A stretch of DNA of 64,000 nucleotides, taken from Pithys albifrons albifrons. Lineage: Eukaryota > Chordata > Aves > Passeriformes > Thamnophilidae. Shown piece by piece: positions 39,202 through 51,579 of this stretch; the first letter of the stretch is position 1; each line of letters starts with the position of its first letter. Where the stretch lies: the NCBI RefSeq assembly GCF_047495875.1, contig NC_092467.1:14969566-15033565 (forward strand). The letters run 5' to 3'. A model generated the notes under the pieces. The model worked only from the letters and a program-made list of their open reading frames with translations, searched no databases and was not told the origin of the DNA. The translations under genes and the position numbers were made by a program.

Positions 39202-42200
39202 GTAAGTCATTTTGTGCTCTGAATTAGTGAGGCAGACAAACTCTGTAGCAGCTTTTCTTGCCTGAAAAATGCTCTTATGAACTATGTCTGGACTTAGTCC
39301 CTTAAAACTTCTGTAGACAGAAAAATTCCAGTGAGTATTTTACAATGGTATTTGAAAATAAATATAGGATATATAAAAATACTGAATAAGCACCTGAGCA
39401 GGAGAAAATACTAGGAAAAATTGCTATTTTGTAAAGATATACAGTTGCAACAGTAGACTGATATCCAATAATTTACGACTGAGTTCTAAAAACCAGATGA
39501 CTGCAAAGTGTTTTCTAAACCATTCTTTTTCATCTGACATGTGGTTGGATTATGTGAACTGACTCACCATTTAAATGGGACTTCTGAGACTGGTGTGTTA
39601 TTGATTCAGACAATCCTTGACCCCAGGGATAACATTTGATGTGACAGAGGAAGCTGGCTTTTAGGCTAGAATTCTACATCTCTCTCTGCATCTGTTATTT
39701 GACAATATTAAAACCAAAAAGATTAGGGAAGTTGATATCAGCAAAGTCAAGCAGCTTGTTTGATGAAATAGTGCTGGTGGTCTCCAGAAGAAAAATTGGG
39801 AGGTGCTGAGACTTCAGTCCTTTGGATTCAAATTCTTTTCGAGAAAGCTATCAGTGAGCACTTGCCAGGATACCTTTAGGACCTTTTCTTTGCAGAGAAA
39901 CTCCAAAATAACAAATGAGTAATGCAACAGACTGCTGACCATAGTCTTAATGAAAACTTGCACTTGTTTTTGTTTTAGGGATATCATTCCTGGGCCTATT
40001 TGTAGTCCAGGCACTGTGTGTACCTTTTCGACATGTCATTCATCAAATTCCAAACAGTTATCAGTCTCCAGACATTGAGCAGGTAGCCTGGCACTTGCCC
40101 AACAGGTACTGGTTGATGCTGCAGCTGCTGAACAAGTACTTCATCAAAAATTATTTTCTGGCTTTTTATCAGCTTTTTCAAATCCCAGATTGCAAATAAG
40201 TGGCTTCCTTTTTGTTACATGGAAGCAAAATGAGATGCACCTGAATACTTTTAAAAATAATTACATCTAATACTATTTACCAAGGCAAACATCCATCCCT
40301 ACTCAAGTTTTCCACTGCAGACTTCAGTGCTCACTCCTTTCGTACTCTTTCATATGCAAACACTATATCTGTTATAGTCACTGAGCATAAGCCAGATAAA
40401 AGCAAAATGTGATGTATTAACAATGAAAATGTTCTTCTGAATAAAAACATGAATTACCATGGGATTTTTGCTAGGATTATAATAAGAGCTTGTCTCTGAA
40501 AGACTTATTCTTCTGATCATAGTGAATGTCCCATATTTCTATGCCTTCTTCCTTAGCAGGTTGAAGAATGATCTCTTTATATGCACAGTTTCTCCTAGGC
40601 ACAAAATTTCACTAAAATCATTTGGGGAAAGGGCAATTGGCAATGTCTTACGGGGGTAATCTTCCTGTAGTCCTCTAGTCTGTTGAAACAAGATGCAGAC
40701 AAAGTTGGTCTTTGCGACCCTGAAATCTCCCCCTCTAGTGGGGGAGAACAGTGGTGTGAAAACAAATCCCTTTGGTGTGGGAGTATCTGCACAGAATGGC
40801 TGATGTGGCCTCTGCTTGCAGAGCAGCTGTTGCCATGTTTACACTACATGGCTGGTAGGTTCTGTAGTGGGAGGGAGTCAAAGGTGGATCCCTGTGGGGA
40901 TCTACATATGCTAGACCTTGGAGATATTTCTTCTGCAGTTTGACAGCTCTGAGTCACATGCTGACCTTCTGAAGGATTCCTAAAGCTGTTAGTCAGAAAG
41001 CATTGGTGTTAGCTGATGGTTCTGCATGGGGTACATACAACACATGCTATTTGCTTTTACATATTTAGATGATGGTCTGCTAGTGCCAAGTTGTGGCAGA
41101 CAAAAAAATTTATGAAAAATCGATATGACATGGATGCAAGGACATGCCAGGCATGCAGAAATATTAGTTTCCTTTCTGGACACAGGACTGTGTCACTGAA
41201 CCACAGATAACTACTGATACAACAGGCCTGCCCCTGCCCAAACAATGCAATGGTCATGTACCACTAAGATCCATAATTCAAGTCAAGGTACAGTCGGACA
41301 GCACAGTTTCAGTGCATTTTTTCTACTGGTTAAAAAAAAAACCAGTGAAGTCTTCACAATTATTCCTAGATGGATCAACATAGCATAAAAAAGTAGTGCG
41401 CAGATCAGATGAGTCATATTGAAGCTAACTCCACACTGACAGTAAAATGCTTTCACTTCAGAAAATTCTTGAAGCATCTCATTTCCTGTGAGCTAGATTA
41501 TTGTTTCATAAATTGTGGACAACAAATAAGATGAGTTTAGCCCTTGCCTTTGTTGCTGAATGCTGCAAGCTGATCTGTGAGTAATGGAGCAAACAGCAAT
41601 CTGTTCCAGAGCCTCCACAAAGTTTTCCATTGTTTGGGGAACGAATCAGTCCATTCTCTGCATGAAAGGGAAAGTCACGCTTAGGAACTTGATTTGTTGC
41701 AATGATCTTCCTTACTGTGTTGCACTGTTGGTGACATTCTCATTGATACTGGGGTCCTTTGTGTGCTTTGTATCAGTTTTATTTTCCTGTCAGGAAATTG
41801 AAACACCTGTATATGTAACAAAGTCAGCCTTTAATTCTTTCTGGTCCAGAAGTGTGCCTGCTAACATGCTTCAGATCAGACTGCATTCACAGTGGCATGG
41901 AACCAAGGTATGAAAAGCTTGGTAAGGATTTTACCCCATCTTCCTATTGCAGAGTTAAGTTTAATCTTTTAAATTAACTCCACTTACATAGGTCATAAAG
42001 AATCTTTTGGGAGCTCAGAGTGGTGTTTGGAAGGGCATTGCTTTTGCCACACTCAGGTAGTTGTTAGATTGGAGCTCACAAGGTGTTTCCTCTAGACTAA
42101 GACAGGACTAAGAGGAAAATCTAACTTGTGAGTTCATGTGATTTAATCAGTATTAACCTGAATGCCCACTGCTCCCCAGGAGGAAAGATTTGGTTTTACA

Positions 42201-43459
42201 GGGAATTCCTACCTATACCATATAATTCTAAAATAAACTGTAGGCATCTGTATTAAGAAACCTTTAACCAGAAGAAAGAAAAATGGAGACAGAATTGAAA
42301 AATAAAGAGGAGGAATATAGAAAGAGAGTGAAGAGGAGATGTTTACTCATAAAAGCACCTCTATCAACAAGGATGGGGAAATGGAGAATCCTGGAATTTC
42401 TTTTCTAATGAAGATAAAGAACAGGGTTTTCTTTTCCCTGTTAAAAGGAATATATCACATATCTAAAAAGTCATTCACCACTGCCAGGTGTTACTGTAAC
42501 TACTGGACAGACAGTGAGCAGGAGCTCATTCCTCCAAATGCCCCAGGACTTGAAAAGGGTATGTGAAGTGGTACTCTAGCTGCCTGGCCCTGCAAATGTG
42601 TGGCAGGGAAATAGCCAGCCACAGACTGGTGATAGTAAAGGGTTGTAGTCACTGTTCTTTATTGTTTAGCAATGTAGATCACTACAGGATCAGAGACAAA
42701 GGCCCTCTTGGATTCAAGGGTAGACACTGAGAGTGCATTTTTGCTTTCTTGTATAGTACTGTGGACATACTGGTCTCTTTTCAGTCCAGGAAAAACCTAA
42801 TCAAATAGTTTCTCTTTCCATGTCAGCACACTCAAAGGCTAGGAAGGCATGTCAGACACAAGAGCTATTTCCATACTGTTGTCCTAACCTTCCTGTAGGG
42901 TCAGCAGAGCTGCAGTCACTGGTGCTCAGCATAAAGCTTTTGTGGTGTCCTCCAGGATCTCACCATTCTTGGGGTTTTCTTGCATGATCAGAGTAGCGGG
43001 GTGCAAGTGAAACCCAGAGGTCAAGCTTTCACCCAGCACCTGCCCTGTAGCTTAGGAAGGAAAGTCTGAAGTCTGAGTCTACTGGCTGAGACTCAGCAGT
43101 GTAAAAAAATTTGAAGACCTATTTTCTTAAATTGCTTATGAATCTTAGCTGATTTAGGGCAAGGTCATTACGGTCTAAGGCCAGCTTCATTATTTTGTGA
43201 TCCTAGATGTTTGCTGTACAGTGCTCCTCAGCAGCAAGGCATGCTAAGCTGGGATGTCTTGGCTTCTGCTTTCAGGACATCTGTGACTCTCCCAAGTCCT
43301 TTTGTTGCACATTCTACACATTATAGAGCATTTCTCTTTGCCACCCTGCAGAACTGCCCTGGTCTTTCAGTGACCAGAGCCCTGCAGCTCCCTGCACCTT
43401 GCCTGCTAAAAAGCATGCCTACTAAAGAAGGCATGTGCCTCCTTTGGCAGGGGAAAAAA
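39202..43459. other. Noncoding DNA, nothing recognised
   Basis: More than 4 kb without identifiable genes or repeats. A purine-rich stretch lies at about 42270-42340. The 109-codon plus-strand frame at 41584-41913 is hydrophobic in part but has no recognisable domain or splice context. Confidence 0.55.
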
Positions 43460-43535
43460 GGGACTTACCAAGGTCATCCAGCATCTCAGGGAGCTGTACA
43501 GAGTTGGTTCTGGGTCACTGGTGTAAATCCCAGCT
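43460..43535 (-). mobile_element. MIR-like ancient SINE fragment
   Basis: The plus-strand text gacttaccaaggtcatccag, then cagagttggttctggg, resembles the reverse complement of the tRNA-derived half of MIR/CORE-SINEs (remembered as acttgcccaaggtcacacagc followed by a gcagagctggga stretch). The match is interrupted by substitutions and the ends are not seen. Such elements are older than the bird-mammal split and rare in birds. Confidence 0.4.
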
Positions 43536-46500
43536 GTTGTGTGGCTTGAGCCACTTCAGCTGAGATGTAGATAAGTCTGATTCATCAGCTGAAAAAGAGA
43601 CTGGGAAATGCTTGTGAGAAGTTGCTGCTGCTGGGGAAGGAATTAATTTTTCCTCTGATTTTTCTTGTTTTATTCTTCATTTTTTTCTTTACTCTGCAGA
43701 GAGGAATGTGGGCTCAGCTTACCATGAGTTAGGACTAGACCAGACTCTTTTTAAACAAAACTTGAGATTCCAGGGAAGGATTTTATTCCTTTTGTCTGCT
43801 TTTCTGTAGAAAATGCTCATTAAAAGGAGAGTTTGAGTTTCAAAAGCAGGTCTACTAGAGAGGTAGAAAGCAACTCTAAAGCTTGGATTTGGATCCTGAT
43901 TTCCTCTGAAGTCTGTGCTGAAATTCAGATTTAGGTGGGCCTAATGAGCTTTGCTCAGAAATATGCCATGCAGAATATTTCTGGGCTGTACTGGGCTCAA
44001 TTAACTGCTGCCAGCTTTTGGTGGCAATGTTTTGAAGCACGGTCTGTGGGATGTTTTTTCAGTGGTCATTCAGCAGTGTCTCACCACAGAGTAGAACACT
44101 ATTGAACTCCTTGGAAAAGCTGTAAAATTTCATACACTGAATGCAACCCCAGGAGACTAATCCAGCCCCAAACACTATCATTCTTAGATTTGTCTTTCAT
44201 TCACGAAGTCATGAAGCAATCTATTTTGCTGGGAAAAAAAAATTCATTATTTTATCATCATTCTGAGTACTTTCCATAGGAATAAAATTTATCAAAAATA
44301 CCTGAGATCTCTGAGAAAGATCTCAATTGTGCAGAAAAGCATTACATTGATTGTGAACTTAGCCTTTCTTTGGGTTTTTCTGCTTGTCATTTTTACTTAA
44401 ATACAAATATTAATGAAGACCTAAACGTGCCCTTTTACTGTTGCCCTTTATTTTGCTTTCTATAAAGATTGCTCATAATCCTACAGCTATCTTTTTCCAC
44501 TTTAAAAGGTTCTTACTTCTTATTGCTGTCAGGATAATAATGCCGAATCATTCTACCTAAGTACCAATAAATAGAAATGCAGAGCCATGACTTTTATTCA
44601 AAAAAATCCAGGGTTCTTTGTATGTTTTGGTGTATATATAAATATATCTTTCAACTTGTAACTGCAATATAACATCTGAATTAAATCATGACTTATTTGT
44701 TCTATTAAAGCTGTGTTGTCCTTGCCATTATTCCCCTTTCCAGTAAATGAGTACAATGAAAAATTGATTCTAGCTGTATTGGACTGCAGCAAAATAACGA
44801 AAGATGATTGTTACATTATCAAAGTCCTCTCTGCATCCATAATATAAGAAGCAAAACCACCTGTCTTTATCGTCTCAATCAATATTGCACCTGAGTCACA
44901 TTTTCATGGAAAACACTTTAAAGGTGTCCCCTATATGTTATTTAGATTTAACAAATGCATTATTCAGGCTGTCTTCATTTATTTTGATTACCTGAGATTG
45001 CGCTACTATCCCTGTGAGTTATAAAAAGTGTAATATTAAATGCCACACTAGACTAGTATGTCAGTAACAATATCAGATGACTTCTCTTATGTGAAGCAGT
45101 GTGACAGCTGAACAAGTACAGCTTGTAAAATGTATGTGGAAACCTTGTATTCAAGGGGGACATTTCATGGCATAGCACTTTTCTAAAAGGTAGAGCAGGG
45201 CAGAGGGCTTCAGTTAATGGTAGCTTGAACAGTATGACCCAGTTGGAAGCAAATTTGGGGGAAGTGACAGTGAATGTTGGAGTCTGCATTTCTAGGAAGG
45301 ATAAGCTGGTGTCGGATGCCTAAAACTGTCAGCTGTGTTTTACTGCCATGCTTTTTAATACTTTTAACAGGCAATGCTTAAGAGCAGCTAATTTACTGCA
45401 TGTCTCAATAGCAGTCTGAAACTGTTGAGCATGTAGTAAGAATAGAGAAATAAGTGAGCAGCTCTAGAGATGTGGCCATCATTTCAACATGTACATATGC
45501 ATATTCCATCTAATGCCTCAAGTCAGATGCCTAAAATTAGTAGATTTATTTGGATGTGTGGAAATAATTGTAATTTGTTTCACAGCAATCAATTTGCGAT
45601 GCTTTGATTTCCCTTTCTACAGAATTAAATTATTAAGGGAAAAATATGATTTTCAAAATACTTTTTATCATTCTCTCTCCTTGAAGTTTTGGCAAGTTTG
45701 ACACACTATAACCCAACGTTCTGCCATGAGTTATAAATATTTTAAAAACTCCCAAATCAAATAAAAAACAAATTAAGTATGGAAATGCAAAGGAATGAGG
45801 GACAGCAGGCTAGTACCTTGCCAGGAACCATGACTATAATAGGGCCCCTTTTGCATATCTACCAATTATGTGCAAATGTGCAACTATTCTAGATGGTAAC
45901 AATGGACTGAATGAGGAGGCTGTGTCAGTCAGGTTCTGTGTGGGGCCATGTTGTGAGGGCATGGAGTTGGATGAAGGGTTGAGCTGTTCTTCAGGGGTGC
46001 CTTCTTGATCCTCCACCCACAGAACTGCTCTCTGGCAAGTCCCATAAGGCGCAGGCTAATTGGAATTTTAGCAACTCCATCCCATCAGAGACAGTAAGGG
46101 TTGCTGCAATGGTGCTCAGCAAGGGCTATTTGCTTTAAAATTTGAGACTGGTATCAGCCCTAGGCAACAGGGAGAGATGATGATCATCTGAGTCTGTTCC
46201 AGCCCTTCAGCTCCCTGAACAAAGCTCTGCTAGGGCAGAAAGGATGTCCTTGCTGTTAAGAAGAGGTCTTGCGCTACACCTGATTGATGTTCATATTCTC
46301 CTCAAGATGCGTGATGGTGACCTGCAGCATCATGACATGCACTTGGGAAAGCAAGCAGAAGTGCTCAAATTTTGGTCAGTACCTAAGCCTGACTCATGCT
46401 GAGCCCAGGGAAACCCCTGAGCACCCCTGGCTCTCCAGAGCAAGAGGCCACTCCTGCTCTAGCAATGAAAGCATCATGGACCCTGCCTATACTTCTCTTG

Positions 46501-47936
46501 CTTTAGAGTGTGTACCCATAATTTTTTCCATCCTCTGACCTAATTTCATTTCTTTGTTTAAAAACCTTGCTTTTTACTTTAGAGGAATAAAAAACATCTG
46601 CTTTAAAATTAACTTCAAAGCCCCTAGCCATTGCACAGCTACAAGCACAGAAGTGTTCCCTCTTAATCTTTTTTAATGTTGTTCTTTTTCTTTAATTTAT
46701 TTTTTTTTTTTTACATCTGGGTGCAGAAAGACTGAACTGACTGTGCCATGCCTGCCCACAGCCACTGCTGTAAGTGTGCTCCCCTGCTGCAGCACACCTT
46801 GGGGCCACCCCATTTATGCCCCACTGACTCAGGTACAGTATCTATCCATGATCCAGCAAAGCTGTGAGATTACCTCACTGGTTTGTGCTGGTTCCTAAAG
46901 GCCCAGAGGGGTCAGACCTTTCTGTGTCTGCATACATGGGAGCACCGAAATGAGAGGGGAATAGGTGAGCCAGTGCAAGTTCAAAGCCTGCTCTTCAGCT
47001 GTCCTGGCCAGTTTCAGGGCTAACTCAACAACATTGAAAGTTTGCCTTGGCTCAGACGAGACCCTGAGTGCCAAGATGCCTATTTACACCTTGATAGCAA
47101 CAGGCTTTCTCACGAGCTGTGCACACCTCTGCTGCCAGGACAGCTTTGTTGGTGGCATTTCAGAACTTCTGATCCCAGCCATAACAAAGGGAAGGAGGAG
47201 AACAAGCAATAAGTAATTATGTAGAAAAATTGTAACTGGATTTGGGTAAAGGCTATTCCTATAGGAAGCCTACCATTGTCCATCTGTCTGGCCTCCCTCT
47301 GCATGCCTGTGCCCTGCACAGAGGTGTACACAGAGGATATCTTGGCTGCATTTCTCTGCTCATACTGTGAGTGCTCAGCAGGCTCTGCCTGTGCTGGGGC
47401 ACTGTGGGTGGTAGGAGGGGGCTGTACACCTGTGGCCATGGGAACCTGCAGTCCTGCTGTCTGCAGAAATGAGCTGCAAAGCTGCTGCTTAGCTCTGTCC
47501 TTTAATATATTCATGTTTCCTCATCAATGCAAGTATCAAGTGAACTAAAAACCGAGTTTGTGATGGGATTCTGTCTATCATTAATGAATTTTGTACCTAT
47601 TTAAAAAATATATGCAGGAGCGTGTTGCTGATTATTTTAAGAACCTATGCAAATTTATTGATTTGCAGTAGGAAAAGCTTGCTGTGATGTGTAAATTAAG
47701 TCATTTAAATCATCTTACATGCTATCTGGAGCACCAACTCTGTTTCATGGCTGGGCTTCATGAACCAAGATTTGGGAAGGGCTCTCCCCACCTGGGTGTG
47801 TCCTTCCAGCCTGTGCAGTGGATTTTTTAGGTAAGGCACAATGTGCAAGGAACTGGCCCCACGCTTTAACCCCTAAAGGGTTTGTCTGATATGGTCGAGT
47901 GAGGTTGGACAGTGACAGCGAAGTCCTCAGGACTAG
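43536..47936. other. Noncoding DNA, nothing firm
   Basis: No gene is recognised. A poly-T run sits at about 46698-46712. The sequence around 44860-45050 is AT-rich with several TF-core-like words and could be conserved noncoding DNA. Frames at 46965-47548 overlap on opposite strands and lack motifs. Confidence 0.55.
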
Positions 47937-48018
47937 AACCTACAGCCCCTGGAATTCCCAGGAGGTCTCCCATCCAAGTACTAACCAGGCCTGACCCTGC
48001 TTAACTTCGAGATCAGGT
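47937..48018 (-). pseudogene. 5'-truncated 5S rRNA copy
   Basis: The reverse complement of this segment matches the 3' two-thirds of vertebrate 5S rRNA (nucleotides about 37 to 120): ttaagcagggtcaggcctgg, then gttagtacttggatgggaga, then a diverged ending. Against the 5S sequence I remember there are about nine differences in 82 positions, several at former CpG sites. The internal promoter (A box, intermediate element, C box) lies within the retained part, but the first 36 or so nucleotides are missing, so no functional 5S RNA can be made. No T-run terminator follows. It lies directly downstream, in the same sense, of the tRNA-Ile/CR1 SINE. Confidence 0.88.
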
Positions 48019-48027
48019 GTCAGTGAG

Positions 48028-48166
48028 TTCACACAGACTATTCTGAGTTGGAAGGGACCCACAAGGATCATCGAATCTAACTCTTAAGTTAATGGCCCAC
48101 ATAGAGGATTGAACCCATGACTTTGGCATTATTACAACCAAGTTTTAACCAACTGAACTAATCTCG
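48028..48166 (-). mobile_element. tRNA-Ile-derived SINE with CR1-like tail (TguSINE1-like)
   Basis: In minus-strand sense the head (48166 down to about 48093) resembles tRNA-Ile. It has an A box (tagttcagttgg, complement of 48149-48160) and a B box (ggttcaatcc, complement of 48106-48115), both needed for RNA polymerase III transcription. The tail (about 48090 down to 48028) is CR1 3'-end sequence (tcgatgatccttgtgggtcc, then cttccaactcagaa) ending in a decayed octamer. This head-plus-tail design matches TguSINE1 of songbirds, which is copied by the CR1 reverse transcriptase. The A-box arm and anticodon region carry substitutions, so it is an old copy and not a tRNA gene. Confidence 0.85.
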
Positions 48167-48796
48167 GTTAATACCCTATTACCCACTATAGTTTTATAGT
48201 TGCACTTGTGGTCCTTGCTAGCCCAAAAGAGCTAGCTGCTGTCCTTCTGCTTATTTTTACCAGCAGATAACCCTCCTGCTGTCTGAGGTGGGTTTTGGGT
48301 GTTGCTATTTTATGGTGCCTCAAAGTATGCCTGTTGCCTCCCTGGCCTGGCAGGACTGTCTCTCTCTGGCAGAAGAGGACACGGTGGCATTGAGCATGGG
48401 GCAATCTGTAGCCAGGACAGCAGTGGCTATGTCACATTCTCTTTTTGATTGCTACAGATGACTTAACAAACATCTGTGTATGGGCAGAGTTTCCACCTAA
48501 ATATTTCTCCAAAGTGTGATAAGGGATATATATTCAGTTTCATTCCCAACCCGAGTCACCAGTGGTCAGATGTAATTGAAGATTAGACAGACCCTAAATT
48601 TTTTTCATGTGCTTGCACAATAACATTTGGAAGCTGCTTTAAAGATGGACCAAGGGATATATTAACACATAAATCCTGAAGATAGTTGTATTAGTTCTCA
48701 GGCAAACATACACATACAGTCTTCCCCATGTCTTTTGCACCAGAGCTGGGCAGTTGCTACCTGAAGTATGTTAGGTGTGCTTGTAATTGTTCGCAG
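48167..48796. other. Noncoding DNA flanking the SINE
   Basis: No obvious target-site duplication of the SINE could be seen here or left of the 5S copy. That is common for CR1-mobilised elements. No gene is recognised. Confidence 0.5.
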
Positions 48797-48894
48797 ACAC
48801 CTGGAGCTGAAGTTTGAGGTAGCACAAGATGTTCTCTGGAATCCATGCCTTAGGCTCTGTCCTCAGAGGAAGACGTGCACAAAGGTAAGTGAGG
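48797..48894 (+). other. Candidate internal exon (98 bp), unidentified
   Basis: An acceptor (cttgtaattgttcgcag) and a consensus donor (aaag|gtaagt) flank 98 bases. One frame is open throughout, with the first base completing a split codon; its peptide includes LELKFEVAQDVLWNP. The other frames are closed by TGA. I recognise no family. An alternative acceptor (ctgtcctcag) lies inside. Confidence is low because such pairs recur by chance. Confidence 0.17.
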
Positions 48895-51084
48895 GCTCCT
48901 TTAACAGGTGCTCTTTACTAAAGAAAAAATCGAGATGAAAGTTTTCTGTGGTGGATTGGCTTTTCACTTCACCTGTGTTTTATGCTAACATCATTGCTTA
49001 GGCTCTATCCTAAAAATAGAACTAGAATCATTCAGTAATTGGGGGATTATTTGATGCAGGAATAATGCACATATCCATCAAGACAAAACCACCCTGACTT
49101 TTGAAAGCCTCACACATGATGCACATAGCATTTGCCTATTTAGAAAACTACAGGCACTTAGGGAAACAGACCATTGACTAAGCCAAGTGATATTAAGGTG
49201 AGGGGCTCAAAACTGTAACTCAGTCCTAGTAGGCAATGCTGCATCCATTCAGGAAAAATACAATGTTCTAAAACTTCCAGATGAAACAGAGAAAAAAAAT
49301 TAAATGCAAATGTTAAAATGCATGTTTTAGTTCTCACATTTTACAAATTTAAGAGGTGCTGAATTTTACTGACAATTTTCTTGGCAGCAAGTGAATTCCA
49401 AAGATGCACTTGCAAATATTTTTCAAAACTGAATTTTCAATTTTACATGCATAAGGATTACTCCAGAAGTGCTGGCATACTCACTTGGTTGCAGAAGAAA
49501 AGTAGTGTCATGTGGCACGTCTGGCCAATCACAGGATAACTGTGTATTTTTAATTTTAAATATTCTGATTAATCCATAGAGTTAAAAAAATAGTGAAAAG
49601 TAAGTCACTGAATATATTTGAATAACAAATTCAAGATGGTGTGATTGGCTTATATATACTCCCCAAGCAAGGCGAGACTAAATTAATCAAATAAATTATT
49701 CATTTTGAATTATTTGTTCAGTTCTGTTTTAACAAGTAAAGCCTAATACTGATGTCTGAATTTTGCAGTTTGCTACAAAAACTCTCTTACCATGTGTCCT
49801 GTCCTCCTGATACCCACCACTGTGCTTTGGGGCTGACTAGTTCACACATGAGCACTGCATTTTCTGTGATAGTGTATCTTCTGTGCAAGAGTTCCTAAAA
49901 GCAATTAGGTCTTTAGTGGCAGGCACTGAAAGTCCAACATGCTGATTGACCAAAAGGCATTAGAAATGTAATGGTGCCCATTTCTACTAAATCATTACAA
50001 CACAAATAGCATTCATCTGCCTTGGCCTTTGAACAGAATTAAATTCAGGTTAGAGTGCATCCGTACACTTACCCTGAGAAGCACTCAGCGCGGCTGTCCT
50101 AATTGCACCCCAGATATCTAGACCATATTTAGAGAGAGGATTTAATGGCTCTGCTACCAAAAGTCCGTTACTCTTTTATTGCATTTATTTTCATCAGAAA
50201 AACTAATCGTTGTGTTCTCTGAGATAAATACAGTAATTAAAATATAATTCTTCTTTCTTTGATAGCTATGTGATGTTTGGTACTTGTCTACAGACTTTAT
50301 TCCAAGCTCATATAGGAGGGAAAGCACAAAGTTGAACTATTTAAGCAACTATTTAAGCACTTCACTGAGAACCAAAAGGGGACTGCAAGTTGCTAAGCAG
50401 GACCGTCTGCTTCCTTTGCAGCCCAGTGCTGGGCCGGGAACAGCAAACCTTGTGGTGGATGGGGAGTTGAAGGGTGTGCTGGGGCATGGCAGGGTCCCAT
50501 CATGGAGGGCAGGGTCTGCAGCTTGCCTGGAGTCTCAGGTCTCACCATTTCTGTGAAGCAAAGTAGCAAGGTGCTAGAGCATCATTTTCCTCTGTCTGCT
50601 ATGGATGAGCAGTGGAATGACAATTGATGCTGCAGCACAGTCTTGCTGAGGGGAATTTAAAGTGCTAAATGATATGTCTTTGCTTCAAAACCCATGTGTG
50701 AGGCTCAGGGCTTTGAGCAGAGCCTGCCAGCCACATCCTGCTGTCCAGACAGCAGGCAGGGCTGTAGCCAGGACTGCAGCCAGGAGTGGTGTGGAGGCAG
50801 GTTGTGACAAGGCCAGCAAAACCTGGGACAGTATGGTCAGCTCATTTCATAAATACTGTCAGATGATTGTGAATTTTGTTGCCAAACCTGACTGTATTTG
50901 AAACACAAATGTGCATGAATGTAAGTGGCACTGTCAGCTCCCTAAAAATCACATTTTTGGAAGTCTGTAATACTTGTTCTCTTCCATATGTGGAGGGATT
51001 TTTATGAAATGTTCCAGGCAGTAAGTGAAAAACTCTGTAGTGTACTGGCACGATAAAGCTATCTTGTGTGAATGCAGTGCTTTC
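48895..51084. other. Noncoding DNA
   Basis: No gene is recognised. A 12-bp unit aactatttaagc is exactly duplicated in tandem at 50335-50358. The AT-rich stretches at 49610-49740 and 50000-50260 contain dense homeodomain-like cores and some retained CpGs, suggesting possible conserved noncoding elements. Confidence 0.5.
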
Positions 51085-51205
51085 CACTTAAAGTGACTTG
51101 CATAAGTGGAAATATTATCCCCATTTTGCTGATGAAGAAACTGAAGCCCAGCATTTCCTTTGAGTCACATCCAGTGAGCAAGGATAAAGCCAAGAACGAA
51201 TGTGC
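51085..51205 (-). mobile_element. MIR (CORE-SINE) fossil
   Basis: The plus strand reads attatccccattttgctgat, then gaagaaactgaagcccagc. This closely follows the reverse complement of the MIR core (remembered as attatccccattttacagat followed by gaggaaactgaggc). Divergent sequence on both sides keeps the expected order (agtgcttt before, gagtcaca after). MIRs spread before amniotes diverged, so this is a very old insertion and is rare in birds. Its survival could reflect constraint, which cannot be tested here. Confidence 0.7.
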
Positions 51206-51579
51206 TGACATGCAGGATTTCCCATTGCCACCAGACAAGTTGTTGCCACTGAAAATATTTCATTCTGACTTTATAGTTGTCTTCTACCTGATTAAAGCAC
51301 CATCTTACTAACGACTTCATTTTCACAAATTGGAGCAAATACTGACAATTTTTTTCTACCTGCTCTCCAAAGCATCTCTTAATGTAGTGGGAGACTTTGC
51401 AAGCTGTACTTGCAATGACTGGGCACAGCAGAGAAGAATCTGTGTCCTAAATCAGCTGATGCAACTGGTATGTGAACTAAATCTGTATCTGTACAGGTCT
51501 ATAATATATGGAAGGCAGCAAAATGTGGCTCCTGGAAGACTTATGTTGTCTATAAGGAATCATTATACATTTGGTTAGA
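51206..51579. other. Noncoding DNA
   Basis: Nothing recognised. Two short plus-strand frames lack splice context or domains. Confidence 0.5.

Noticed and set aside
46698..46712. Poly-T run as the tail of a minus-strand processed pseudogene
   Set aside because: The sequence to its right has no recognisable coding content and no target duplication was found.
48093..48166. Functional tRNA-Ile gene
   Set aside because: The head is diverged in the arm and anticodon region and is joined to a CR1 tail, so it is a SINE.
47937..48166. AmnSINE1/SINE3 (5S head plus tRNA-related region)
   Set aside because: The order is reversed: the 5S part lies downstream of the tRNA-like part, the tail between them is CR1, and no Deu-type core was recognised.
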